Below are positions 56,268 through 64,000 of a stretch of 64,000 nucleotides of DNA, in pieces; position 1 is the stretch's first letter, and every line of letters starts with the position of its first letter. Below the pieces are notes generated by a model. That model did no database searches and was not told the origin of the DNA. It saw only the letters and a program-made list of their open reading frames with translations. Position numbers and translations under genes: made by a program. The stretch comes from Paraburkholderia sp. BL21I4N1 (GTDB taxonomy: Bacteria > Pseudomonadota > Gammaproteobacteria > Burkholderiales > Burkholderiaceae), in contig NZ_PVEN01000003.1 of the NCBI RefSeq assembly GCF_002973525.1, positions 124,001 to 188,000 on the forward strand, given 5' to 3'.

Positions 56268-57053
56268 ATGCCGCCCACATCTACTCTGTCCGATCCGCTC
56301 GACGAGCGTAAATTCGTCGTCGCCCTAGCTCGCGGGCTGGATTTGCTGCGCGCGTTCAAACCGGGCGAAACCCTACTCGGCAATCGCGATTTCGTCGAAC
56401 GCACGGGCTTGCCGAAGGCCACGGTCAACCGTCTCGCCTACACGCTGACGGTGCTTGGTTATCTGCGGCTCGACGAAACACTGGGTAAATATGCGCTCGA
56501 CGCGGGCGTGCTGTCGCTCGGTTTCGCGCTGCTCTCGGGCACCGACACGCTGGAACTCGCGCGTCCGCATCTGCGCACCTTCGCTCGCGAGGTCGGCGCG
56601 GCGGTGTCGCTCGGTTGCCGCGACGGGCTCGACATGATCTATCTGGAGACGATCCGCAGCGAAACCGCGCTGACGCTCGGGCTGGCCTCCGGCTCGAAAC
56701 TGTCCATGCTGACAAGCTCGATGGGCCGCGCGTATCTGGCCGTGCAACCGGCCGACGTGCGCGCCGCGCTGCTGCTCGAACTCGGGAAGGCGGCCGGAAA
56801 GGAAGGGCCGGCTTTAATGGCCGGCGCTGAAACGGAAATCGCGGCGTTCGCCGTGGAACGCTGCTGCTATTCGTTCCGCGCGTGGCACGACGACGTGAAC
56901 GCGGTCGCCGTGCCGTTTCGCGAGCCGCGCGAAGGGCGCTGGCTGGTGCTCAGTTGCAGCGGACCGGCGTCGTCGATGGGAGAGGACGTATTCCGCGAGA
57001 GCGTGGGCCCGCGGCTGAAAGCGCTCGCGCGGCGTCTGGGCGATACGGGTTGA
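56268..57053 (+). CDS. IclR family transcriptional regulator
   Basis: 261 residues from ATG 56268 (GTG 56256 is four codons earlier). The N-terminal winged HTH has FVVALARGLDLLRAFKPGE and DFVERTGLPKATVNRLAYTL. The C-terminal effector domain spans residues about 95-255 (YLETIRSETALTLGLASGSK, SMGRAYLA, CCYSFRAWHDDVNAVAVPF). Divergent orientation to gcdH suggests control of glutaryl-CoA degradation, but it could also act on the nearby homogentisate genes, whose regulator in Pseudomonas (HmgR) is of this family. Confidence 0.92.
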   Translation: MPPTSTLSDPLDERKFVVALARGLDLLRAFKPGETLLGNRDFVERTGLPKATVNRLAYTLTVLGYLRLDETLGKYALDAGVLSLGFALLSGTDTLELARPHLRTFAREVGAAVSLGCRDGLDMIYLETIRSETALTLGLASGSKLSMLTSSMGRAYLAVQPADVRAALLLELGKAAGKEGPALMAGAETEIAAFAVERCCYSFRAWHDDVNAVAVPFREPREGRWLVLSCSGPASSMGEDVFRESVGPRLKALARRLGDTG

Positions 57054-57070
57054 AGCGCCGGCAAGCCCGC

Positions 57071-57904
57071 TCAAACCGCCCGATCGTGATAATGGGCATT
57101 GAACAACGGCCCTTGCACGAAGCGCACGTCATACTGCTGGAGCGCCACGAACTGCGCTTCATCCATCACGCGATTGAAGATCAGCGGAATCCGCAGGCGG
57201 CTCGCGTAACCCACTAGCGGTTTAACCATCGCATCGCGCAACGCGATGCCGGCATCCATCTTGATGAAGTCGAGCCGCGCGGTTTCCGACACCGACAGAA
57301 TCTGCCCCGCGTTCGACAGATTGCCCGCCACCTTGAAGCCGTAGCGCTGATAGCTCTGGGTCAGATAGCCGAGAAACGTCTTGTGCGCGACGGCTGCCGC
57401 CGGCAACTCGATCACCACCCGCGACGGGTTCAGTCCGAACGACACCAGCACCGTCGAAAAATGCCGGCCGTGGTCGTACTTCACGCTCTTCAGCAGACGC
57501 TCGTGCACGCGCAGAAACAGCAAGCCGTGCCGTTGCGCGCCAAAAAAATTGATCGCATGCAGCGCCCGCGACATCCGGTCGAGCGCGACCAGTTGCTGGT
57601 CGTCGGCAATCCGGTCGAACGGGTCGAATACATCGAACGGCGGCGCGTCGAGGCGCTGCGTGACGGCCTGAAAGCCGAGTTCGTCGCCGAACCGGTCCAC
57701 GCCCTCGGCGCCGGACGTGAGCGACTGCGCCAGCGAATGCACGCTGATGTCGAAGATCGGCTCGTAACTGCTCGCCAGTTCGTGACCGTCGAAGCGGGCC
57801 AGTGCGATATCGCTGTGCTCGCCGTGTCCCATCGCCAGGTATTCGCCGAGAAACGGGTGTTCGGCGGCGCGGGCGATGAGGTTGGGGATGGTCGGCGGAA
57901 TCAT
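57071..57904 (-). CDS. EAL-domain protein with degenerate active site
   Basis: 277 residues from MIPPTIPNLIARAAEHPFL at 57904. The fold of a c-di-GMP phosphodiesterase is visible (SSYEPIFDISVHSL at the first strand, VVIELPAAA, FKVAGNLSNAG, LDFIKMDAGI, VRFVQGPLFN). The EAL/ExLxR signature is replaced by YEPIFD, and the paired metal Asps (DDFGTG) by NLSNAG. Catalysis is therefore unlikely; it may bind c-di-GMP or a protein partner instead. No GGDEF or membrane part. Convergent with iclR, 17 bases apart. Confidence 0.83.
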   Translation of the reverse strand: MIPPTIPNLIARAAEHPFLGEYLAMGHGEHSDIALARFDGHELASSYEPIFDISVHSLAQSLTSGAEGVDRFGDELGFQAVTQRLDAPPFDVFDPFDRIADDQQLVALDRMSRALHAINFFGAQRHGLLFLRVHERLLKSVKYDHGRHFSTVLVSFGLNPSRVVIELPAAAVAHKTFLGYLTQSYQRYGFKVAGNLSNAGQILSVSETARLDFIKMDAGIALRDAMVKPLVGYASRLRIPLIFNRVMDEAQFVALQQYDVRFVQGPLFNAHYHDRAV

Positions 57905-58217
57905 GTAGGCGAATGGATGGCAAAAAAGGCGCGCTCGGCGCTGGGCAACGCGACGCAGTTGCCGCATCCAATGATGGTAGCAGTCCAGCCAGCGCTCACA
58001 TGAACAAAATGCTCATAACGTTATCCGCCGAACGCTTGTGTGCGTGGGCTGCCGGACATTTTCGAGCTGGCGTTCCGGGTTTACGTGAATTTCACTATTC
58101 GTAATTCGTTTTACTATTCGTAAAAATTCGCGCGACCACGCCGACTTGACGCTTAAGCAAGCGTTTTCGCGATCCGTATTACCCGCCAACACTCCATCAG
58201 GACGAGGGGACACCCGA
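57905..58217. other. Intergenic region upstream of the homogentisate transporter
   Basis: 313 bases between the divergent EAL gene and the MFS gene. No supported gene. Its only clear content is the repeated operator-like motif at 58090-58125 in an AT-rich stretch, where the promoter of the transporter/hmgA/fahA run is expected. Confidence 0.55.
58090..58125 (+). promoter_or_regulatory. Tandem operator-like repeats upstream of the AAHS-hmgA-fahA genes
   Basis: TTTCACTATTCGTAATT (58090-58106) and TTTTACTATTCGTAAAA (58109-58125) share ACTATTCGTAA at 19-base spacing. The second copy is a perfect inverted repeat (TTTTAC/GTAAAA around TATTC), while the first is only partly symmetric. An IclR- or MarR-type regulator binding two sites on nearly one face of the helix is the natural reading. 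Confidence 0.6.
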
Positions 58218-59582
58218 ATGAGCGCCAACCCGGCTCCGGCCGCCGCCAACGTGATCGAAGTCGAGCGCGTGCTCGGCGAAACGCATCACCCGGCCTTCCA
58301 GTGGATGCTGCTCGCGTTATGCGGGCTGTGTCTCGTGATCGACGGCTTCGACGCGCAGGCCATGGGCTACGTCGCGCCCAGCGTGATCGGCGAATGGCAT
58401 GTGTCGAAGGCGGCACTCGGCCCGGTGTTCAGCGCCAGCCTGTTCGGCATGCTGCTCGGCGCGCTGGGCTTGTCGGTGCTAGCGGACCGGATCGGCCGCC
58501 GGCCGGTGCTGATCGGCGCGACGTTTTTCTTCGCGCTGTCCATGCTGGCCACGCCGTTCGTCTCGACGATTCCCGCGCTGATCGCGCTGCGTTTCATCAC
58601 CGGACTCGGGCTCGGCTGCATCATGCCGAACGCGATGGCGCTGGTCGGCGAGTTCGCGTCGCCCGCGCATCGCGTCAAGCGCATGATGCTGGTGTCGTGC
58701 GGCTTCACGCTGGGCGCGGCGCTCGGCGGCTTCGTCAGCGCCGCGCTGATTCCGGCTTACGGCTGGCGCGCGGTGTTCTGGGTCGGCGGCGCGGTGCCGC
58801 TGCTGCTCGCATTCGCGATGCTCGGCGCGTTGCCCGAGTCGCTGCAATTCCTCGTCATCAAAGGGCGCAGCGAACGTGCGCTGCGCTGGCTCGAGAAATT
58901 CGATCCGACGCTGCGGATCGATGCGAACACCCGCGTCGTCGTGCGTGAGAAGGGTACTGGCGGCGCGCCGGTCGCCGAGTTGTTCCGCGCGGGTCGCACG
59001 CCGGTCACGCTGATTCTGTGGTCGATCAGCTTCATGAACCTGATCGACCTGTATTTCCTGTCGAACTGGCTGCCCACCGTGATGCGCGACGCCGGTTATT
59101 CGCCGTCCACCGCAGTGATCGTCGGCACGGTGCTGCAGACGGGCGGCGTCGTCGGCACATTGTTGCTCGGCTGGTTTATCGAACGGTTCGGTTTCGTGCG
59201 CGTGCTGTTCGTGTGTTTTGCCGGCGCGGCGCTCGCGGTCGGCACTATCGGCACGGTCGCGCATGCGTTGCCGTGGCTGCTGATCGTCGTGTTCGCGGGC
59301 GGCTTCTGCGTGGTCGGCGGACAACCGGCGGTCAACGCGCTGGCCGGCCATTTCTATCCGACCACGCTGCGCTCCACCGGCATTGGCTGGAGTCTTGGCA
59401 TCGGCCGGATCGGTTCGGTGATCGGGCCGCTGGTCGGCGGTCAACTGATTGCGATGAACTGGTCGAACGCCTCGCTGTTCCACGCGGCGGCGGTGCCGGT
59501 GCTGTGCTCCGCGCTGCTGGTGATCGCGCTAGCGGCGGCGACCCGGCAACGCGGCGGCCAGTCCGAGCCGCGGACCGCGTGA
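58218..59582 (+). CDS. MFS transporter, aromatic acid:H+ symporter (AAHS) family
   Basis: 454 residues from [20 protein letters not shown] (58218); 24 upstream codons lack coding character. Twelve spans. The AAHS marker [15 protein letters not shown] is in the first span; loop 2-3 has [13 protein letters not shown] and loop 8-9 [28 protein letters not shown] is also typical. Being 34 bases ahead of hmgA, it probably imports an aromatic acid feeding homogentisate (for example 4-hydroxyphenylpyruvate-related or homogentisate itself); the substrate is inferred from context only. Confidence 0.87.
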   Translation: MSANPAPAAANVIEVERVLGETHHPAFQWMLLALCGLCLVIDGFDAQAMGYVAPSVIGEWHVSKAALGPVFSASLFGMLLGALGLSVLADRIGRRPVLIGATFFFALSMLATPFVSTIPALIALRFITGLGLGCIMPNAMALVGEFASPAHRVKRMMLVSCGFTLGAALGGFVSAALIPAYGWRAVFWVGGAVPLLLAFAMLGALPESLQFLVIKGRSERALRWLEKFDPTLRIDANTRVVVREKGTGGAPVAELFRAGRTPVTLILWSISFMNLIDLYFLSNWLPTVMRDAGYSPSTAVIVGTVLQTGGVVGTLLLGWFIERFGFVRVLFVCFAGAALAVGTIGTVAHALPWLLIVVFAGGFCVVGGQPAVNALAGHFYPTTLRSTGIGWSLGIGRIGSVIGPLVGGQLIAMNWSNASLFHAAAVPVLCSALLVIALAAATRQRGGQSEPRTA

Positions 59583-59616
59583 GCTGAAACGAACGAGTAT
59601 CAACGGAGAACCTTGC

Positions 59617-60963
59617 ATGGACACCGCAACACGTCAGCCGAATACCGCGCGCTCGCGGCTCGAAATCGAGCCGGGTTATCAGTCGGGCTTCGGCAATGAA
59701 TTCGCCACCGAGGCGCTGCCGGGCGCGCTGCCCGAAGGCCGCAATTCGCCGCAACGCGCGGCCTACGGTCTGTACGCCGAGCAACTGTCGGGCACCGCGT
59801 TCACTGCGCCGCGCGGCCACAACCGTCGCACGTGGATGTACCGGATCCGGCCGGCGGCCGTGCATAAGCCGTTCACGCCAGTGCCCGCGACGCGGCTGGT
59901 GGCCAACTTCGCCGAGGTACCGCCCACACCGCCCAATCAACTGCGCTGGGACGCGTTGCCGATGCCGACGGAGCCGACCGATTTCATCGACGGCTGGGTG
60001 ACGATGGCGGGCAACGGCGCGGCGGAATCCATGAGCGGTTGCGCGATTCATCTGTACGCTGCGAACCGTTCGATGCAGGACCGTTTCTTCTACAGCGCCG
60101 ACGGCGAATTGCTGATCGTGCCGCAGGAAGGGCGTCTGCAGATCGCCACCGAAATGGGCCGGCTCGACGTCGAACCGTTCGAGATCGCGGTGATTCCGCG
60201 CGGCGTGCGCTTCGCGGTGAGCCTGCCGGACGGCACGGCGCGCGGGTATATCTGCGAGAACTTCGGCGCGCTGCTGCGCTTGCCGGATCTCGGGCCGATC
60301 GGCTCGAACGGCCTGGCGAATCCGCGCGATTTCCTCACGCCGCACGCGGCCTACGAAGACCGCGAAGGCGACTTCGAACTCGTCGCCAAGATGAACGGCA
60401 ATCTGTGGCGCGCGGACATCGGCCATTCGCCGCTCGACGTGGTCGCATGGCACGGCAATTACGCGCCCTACAAGTACGATTTGCGCCGCTTCAACACGAT
60501 CGGCTCGATCAGTTTCGACCATCCGGACCCGTCAATTTTCCTGGTGCTGCAATCGCAAAGCGACACGCCGGGCGTCGACACGATCGACTTCGTGATCTTC
60601 CCGCCGCGCTGGCTCGCCGCCGAAGACACGTTCCGTCCGCCCTGGTTCCATCGCAACGTGGCGAGCGAATTCATGGGCCTCGTGCACGGCGTCTACGACG
60701 CCAAGGCCGAGGGTTTCGTGCCCGGCGGCGCGAGTCTGCACAACTGCATGTCGGGTCACGGCCCGGACGCGGACACGTTCGAGAAGGCCTCGCATGGCGA
60801 TACGTCGAAGCCGCACAAAGTGGGCGACACACTGGCCTTCATGTTCGAGACGCGCACGCTGATCAAGCCGACCCGCTTCGCGCTCGAAACCGCGCAATTG
60901 CAGGCGCATTACTACGAGTGCTGGCAAGGCCTCAAGAAACATTTCAACCCGGAGCAACGATGA
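59617..60963 (+). CDS. hmgA: Homogentisate 1,2-dioxygenase
   Basis: Fe(II) ring-cleaving enzyme giving 4-maleylacetoacetate in tyrosine/phenylalanine breakdown. 448 residues. [19 protein letters not shown] at the N-terminus is diagnostic. The iron ligands are visible in [18 protein letters not shown] (His and Glu) and the second His in [31 protein letters not shown] is conserved. Its stop overlaps the fahA start by four bases. Confidence 0.97.
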   Translation: MDTATRQPNTARSRLEIEPGYQSGFGNEFATEALPGALPEGRNSPQRAAYGLYAEQLSGTAFTAPRGHNRRTWMYRIRPAAVHKPFTPVPATRLVANFAEVPPTPPNQLRWDALPMPTEPTDFIDGWVTMAGNGAAESMSGCAIHLYAANRSMQDRFFYSADGELLIVPQEGRLQIATEMGRLDVEPFEIAVIPRGVRFAVSLPDGTARGYICENFGALLRLPDLGPIGSNGLANPRDFLTPHAAYEDREGDFELVAKMNGNLWRADIGHSPLDVVAWHGNYAPYKYDLRRFNTIGSISFDHPDPSIFLVLQSQSDTPGVDTIDFVIFPPRWLAAEDTFRPPWFHRNVASEFMGLVHGVYDAKAEGFVPGGASLHNCMSGHGPDADTFEKASHGDTSKPHKVGDTLAFMFETRTLIKPTRFALETAQLQAHYYECWQGLKKHFNPEQR

Positions 60964-62270
60964 GCGCATTGAGCGATCTTCAGGCGACGCTCGATCCGTC
61001 GCGCAAGAGCTGGGTCGAATCGGCCAACGATTCGACCAGCGATTTTTCGATTCAGAATCTGCCGTTCGGCGTATTCAGCGACAAGCGTGAAGGTGCTAAC
61101 GCGGCGCGTCGAGTCGGCGTGGCGATCGGCGACCAGATCGTCGATCTGGCCGCGTTGCAGGCGGCGGGTTTGCTTGAGGTGCCGTCGCAAACCGACGTGT
61201 TTGCACGCGAGACGTTGAACGACTTCATCGCGCTCGGCCGCGACGCATGGCGCAGTGTCCGCATTCAGCTGAGCGATCTGCTGGCACGCGACACCGCCGC
61301 ATTGCGCGATGACAGCGCGCTGCGCGCGAAGGCGCTGGTGCGTCAGGCCGACGCGCAATTGCATCTGCCGGTGCAGATTCCGGGCTACACCGATTTCTAT
61401 TCGTCGAAAGAACACGCGACGAATGTCGGGTCGATGTTCCGCGATCCGAAGAACGCGCTGCTGCCGAACTGGTCGGAAATGCCGATCGGTTACAACGGCC
61501 GCGCGTCGTCGGTCGTGGTGAGCGGGACGCCGGTGCGTCGGCCGAATGGTCAACTGAAGCTGCCGGATCAGGAACGCCCGGTGTTCGGCGCGTGCCGCAA
61601 GCTGGACATCGAACTGGAAACGGGTTTCGTGATCGGCGCGGGTAGCGCGCTGGGCGAGCCGGTGGCCTGCGCGGATGCCGAAGCGAATATCTTCGGCATG
61701 GTGTTGCTGAACGACTGGAGCGCGCGCGACATCCAGCAATGGGAATACGTGCCGCTCGGTCCGTTCAACGCGAAGACTTTCGCGACCACGATTTCGCCAT
61801 GGATCGTGACGCTCGACGCGCTCGAACCGTTCCGCGTCGCGCAACCGGTTCAGGAACCGCAGCCGCTCGCTTATCTGCGTCACGACGGCGCGCACGCTTT
61901 CGATATTCATCTGGAAGTGACGTTGCGTCCGCAACAGGCCACGCAGGCGAGCACGATCACGCGGACCAATTTCAGGCACATGTACTGGACGATGGCGCAG
62001 CAGCTCGCGCATCACACGGTGTCGGGCTGCAATACGCGGGTGGGCGATCTGATGGGTTCGGGCACGATCAGCGGACCGAGCGAGGATTCGTTCGGCAGCC
62101 TGCTGGAATTGACGTGGAACGGCAAGAAGCCGGTGGAGTTGCAGCAGGGCGGCACGCGCAGTTTTATCGAAGACGGCGATGAGCTCACGTTAGCGGGCTG
62201 GTGCCAGGGTGACGGCTATCGGGTTGGGTTTGGAACGTGCGCGGGGGAGATTTTGCCGGCGCAGTCGTAA
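60960..62270 (+). CDS. fahA: Fumarylacetoacetase
   Basis: 436 residues from ATG 60960 (ATGA overlap with hmgA). Hydrolyses fumarylacetoacetate to fumarate and acetoacetate, the last step of the pathway. [20 protein letters not shown] is typical. Metal-site residues are seen in [24 protein letters not shown] and [20 protein letters not shown]. The glutathione-dependent maleylacetoacetate isomerase that normally sits between the two enzymes is not in this cluster. The same frame is open far upstream inside hmgA but is not coding there. Confidence 0.96.
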   Translation: MSALSDLQATLDPSRKSWVESANDSTSDFSIQNLPFGVFSDKREGANAARRVGVAIGDQIVDLAALQAAGLLEVPSQTDVFARETLNDFIALGRDAWRSVRIQLSDLLARDTAALRDDSALRAKALVRQADAQLHLPVQIPGYTDFYSSKEHATNVGSMFRDPKNALLPNWSEMPIGYNGRASSVVVSGTPVRRPNGQLKLPDQERPVFGACRKLDIELETGFVIGAGSALGEPVACADAEANIFGMVLLNDWSARDIQQWEYVPLGPFNAKTFATTISPWIVTLDALEPFRVAQPVQEPQPLAYLRHDGAHAFDIHLEVTLRPQQATQASTITRTNFRHMYWTMAQQLAHHTVSGCNTRVGDLMGSGTISGPSEDSFGSLLELTWNGKKPVELQQGGTRSFIEDGDELTLAGWCQGDGYRVGFGTCAGEILPAQS

Positions 62271-62300
62271 CGTCAGGAGCAACATCACTAGACGCATAGG

Positions 62301-62327
62301 AAAAGCCGGCGGATTACGCCGGCTTTT
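62301..62327. terminator. Intrinsic terminator after fahA
   Basis: An 11-base stem aaaagccggcg / cgccggctttt with a GATTA loop and T run, 30 bases past the fahA stop. It ends the AAHS-hmgA-fahA transcript and faces the convergent MFS gene. Confidence 0.88.
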
Positions 62328-62393
62328 TCGTTTCCACCGCGCGCAGGGTGTGCGGCGTGTGCAGGTCGCGCAGATTGCGCCGCGCGCGACACC

Positions 62394-63560
62394 TCAAGCG
62401 TCGCCTGCCATGCGCATGGGCATTCGGCGCCGCTCCCACCACGCAGCCGCAAGGAACGCGAGCGCCGCGGCGAACAGCACGCCGACCATCGCATCGTTAC
62501 CCACGCCCTTCATTAACGCGCCCGCCACCAGCGGACCGCCGAAACTGGCCGCGCCCCATGCCGCCCCCACCAGTGAACTCGCCGACACCAGCGCGATGCC
62601 GCGAAAGCGCTCACCGCAGGCCACCAGCGACAACGTGTAGATCGCGCCCGCCGCCGCCCCGAGCACATACAGCAGCGGCCAGCATAGCCACGGCGACGTG
62701 ATTGCCCACGGCAGAAGCGGCAACAGCAGCACGACGATCACACCGCAACCGATATGCACTCGCTCCCGGCCCAAGCGGTCCGCGAGCCAGCCGATCGGAA
62801 ACTGCATCGTCGTATCGCCGAGCAGCAACGCCGACGCGAGCAACACCGCGACCTCGGTCGTCATGCCGTGCGACATCGCGAAGAGCGGCAGCAGCGACAG
62901 CGCGATGGTGTCGAACAGCGCGAAAAATCCGGTGCCGATCACGAGCGCCGGCATCTGCGGCAACACGTGGCGCCAACTGCCGTGCGCGGCGTGTTCGTCG
63001 TCCGCGGCGTGCGGCGTGGTGCGGAGGGTGGCGAGCATCGGCAGCGCCAGCAGGAAAATCGCGCCGCAGATCAGGAAGCGCGAGTGCATGAGGTCCGCGA
63101 TCTGACTCACCAGCACCGGGCCCGACATCTGGAACAGCGTGAAGTTGGTCGCATAGATCGCGATGACGCGGCCGCGGCTGGCGTCGTCGGCGAGCTGGTT
63201 GACCCAGGCTTCGCCGATCGTAAAGAGCAGCATCAGCGCCGCGCCGCAGAGCACGCGCAACAGTGCCCAGAGCCACAGGTTCGCGGTGAGTTGCATCAGC
63301 GCGGTGGCGATCGCCACGACCAGCACCGCACCGACTATCACCTGGCGGCCACCAAAGCGTGCCGCGACCCAACCGGCGAACGGCACGATGACGAGGCCGC
63401 CGCCCGCTTGCGCGGCGGTCAGCAGGCCGACCACGTCGGTGCCATAGCCGGCTTGCGTCAGTGCGAGCGCGGTGAGTGGAAGGGTCGCGCCGCTGCCGAG
63501 TCCGACCACGGCAACGCTAAGAATGAGCGCGAGGAAATCGCGTGTGAAGATGACTTTCAT
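62394..63560 (-). CDS. MFS transporter (YcaD-like)
   Basis: 388 residues from MKVIFTRDFLALILSVAVVG at 63560; 19 codons further upstream are probably untranslated. Twelve hydrophobic spans with FAGWVAARFGGRQVIVG and FPIGWLADRLGRERVHIG as the two MFS loop motifs, and IGEAWVNQLADDASRGRVIAI, as in YcaD-type proteins. Substrate unknown. The C-terminus is a short basic tail (WWERRRMPMRMAGDA). Confidence 0.82.
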   Translation of the reverse strand: MKVIFTRDFLALILSVAVVGLGSGATLPLTALALTQAGYGTDVVGLLTAAQAGGGLVIVPFAGWVAARFGGRQVIVGAVLVVAIATALMQLTANLWLWALLRVLCGAALMLLFTIGEAWVNQLADDASRGRVIAIYATNFTLFQMSGPVLVSQIADLMHSRFLICGAIFLLALPMLATLRTTPHAADDEHAAHGSWRHVLPQMPALVIGTGFFALFDTIALSLLPLFAMSHGMTTEVAVLLASALLLGDTTMQFPIGWLADRLGRERVHIGCGVIVVLLLPLLPWAITSPWLCWPLLYVLGAAAGAIYTLSLVACGERFRGIALVSASSLVGAAWGAASFGGPLVAGALMKGVGNDAMVGVLFAAALAFLAAAWWERRRMPMRMAGDA

Positions 63561-63728
63561 CGGCCGTGATGCTACTACGGCCGCTAGCCGTTCGCACGCT
63601 TGAGGGGTATGGGGCAACGCGCAAGGTGGAGACGCTGCAGTTGCGTTAGTGTCGCCTTCGCATGTGCGTTATCACGCGCGGTAGGGCGTATCGCCGCGCG
63701 CGTCACACGGCGAAAATTGCCACGACGA

Positions 63729-64000
63729 CTATCCCGCCGCGACCATCCGTTGAGCGCGGCGGTCGATCGACACCGACCACAGCGTCAGCACCAGCGCGCC
63801 GATCGAGGTCGCCACGCCGACCCACGGTAGCGTGGTGAGCGGCGCGCCCGCGCCGATCGCCATGCCGCCGAGCCAGGCGCCCGTGGCATTGCCGAGGTTG
63901 AACGCGCCTTGATTCAGGGTCGACGCCAGATTCGGCGCATGGCTCGCGCGGTCGACGATCAGCATTTGCAGCGGCGGCACGATCGCGAACGCCAGAATGC
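63729..64000 (-). CDS. MFS transporter, C-terminal part (gene continues past right edge)
   Basis: About 90 codons open to the edge of the window. Contains QMLIVDRASHAPNLASTLNQ and AFNLGNATGAWLGGMAIGAG, a pattern of AraJ/YdhP-like MFS exporters in the last two or three spans, ending SIDRRAQRMVAAG. Start and first ten spans lie outside. Confidence 0.78.
   Translation of the reverse strand, partial: ILAFAIVPPLQMLIVDRASHAPNLASTLNQGAFNLGNATGAWLGGMAIGAGAPLTTLPWVGVATSIGALVLTLWSVSIDRRAQRMVAAG

Noticed and set aside
60039..60959. N-terminal extension of fumarylacetoacetase by ~307 residues
   Set aside because: It overlaps hmgA in another frame with low-complexity Arg/Ala content; the ATGA-coupled start at 60960 gives the family length.

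Overview
The window is about 64 kb of high-GC chromosome from a Burkholderiales bacterium, most likely Paraburkholderia or a close relative. Gene order and protein sequence both point there: a fused pabB/pabC next to dnaJ, an hda-HAD-pcnB-folK-dck-panB operon, ybgC/tolQRAB-pal-cpoB, glyA-nrdR followed by minor pilins, and an hmgA-fahA homogentisate pathway. Both ends are cut: the 3' end of dnaJ on the left and the 3' end of an MFS transporter gene on the right.

Layout. 0-16.7 kb is core housekeeping: chaperone, folate and pantothenate synthesis, RNA polyadenylation, replication control (Hda), purine synthesis (PurM), tRNA modification (MiaA), mismatch repair (MutL), DedA and MscS membrane proteins, and an outer-membrane barrel. 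16.86-40.59 kb is an accessory island bracketed by a 94/96-base direct repeat made of the 3' part of tRNA-Lys(TTT) and its terminator. The intact tRNA is at 40519-40594 and a 48-base 3' fragment is at 16907-16954. 40.6-64 kb is core again: Tol-Pal envelope system, a YdfG-like SDR, a ZTP (pfl) riboswitch with its promoter ahead of glyA-nrdR, a minor-pilin cluster, a DUF3318/holin/DUF883 trio, a 1-Cys peroxiredoxin, glutaryl-CoA dehydrogenase with a divergent IclR regulator, a degenerate EAL protein, tyrosine/phenylalanine catabolism (AAHS transporter, hmgA, fahA) and two further MFS transporters.

The island carries an unusually arranged contact-dependent inhibition / two-partner secretion locus. 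A 725-residue TPS exoprotein (tpsA1) overlaps a FhaC-type TpsB. A periplasmic parvulin-like protein lies 10 bases further on, followed by a 5114-residue CdiA/FHA-type exoprotein with a C-terminal domain resembling the CdiA_C tRNase family. Next come its presumed immunity gene, an orphan toxin C-terminus with an ExK nuclease motif, a second presumed immunity gene and a broken IS3-family element, then the tRNA. The likely division of labour is: TpsB exports one or both TPS exoproteins, the parvulin-like protein escorts them in the periplasm, and the toxin/immunity pairs at the 3' end set strain specificity. This order differs from the textbook cdiBAI (E. coli) and bcpAIOB (Burkholderia) arrangements. 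No integrase gene was seen in the island.
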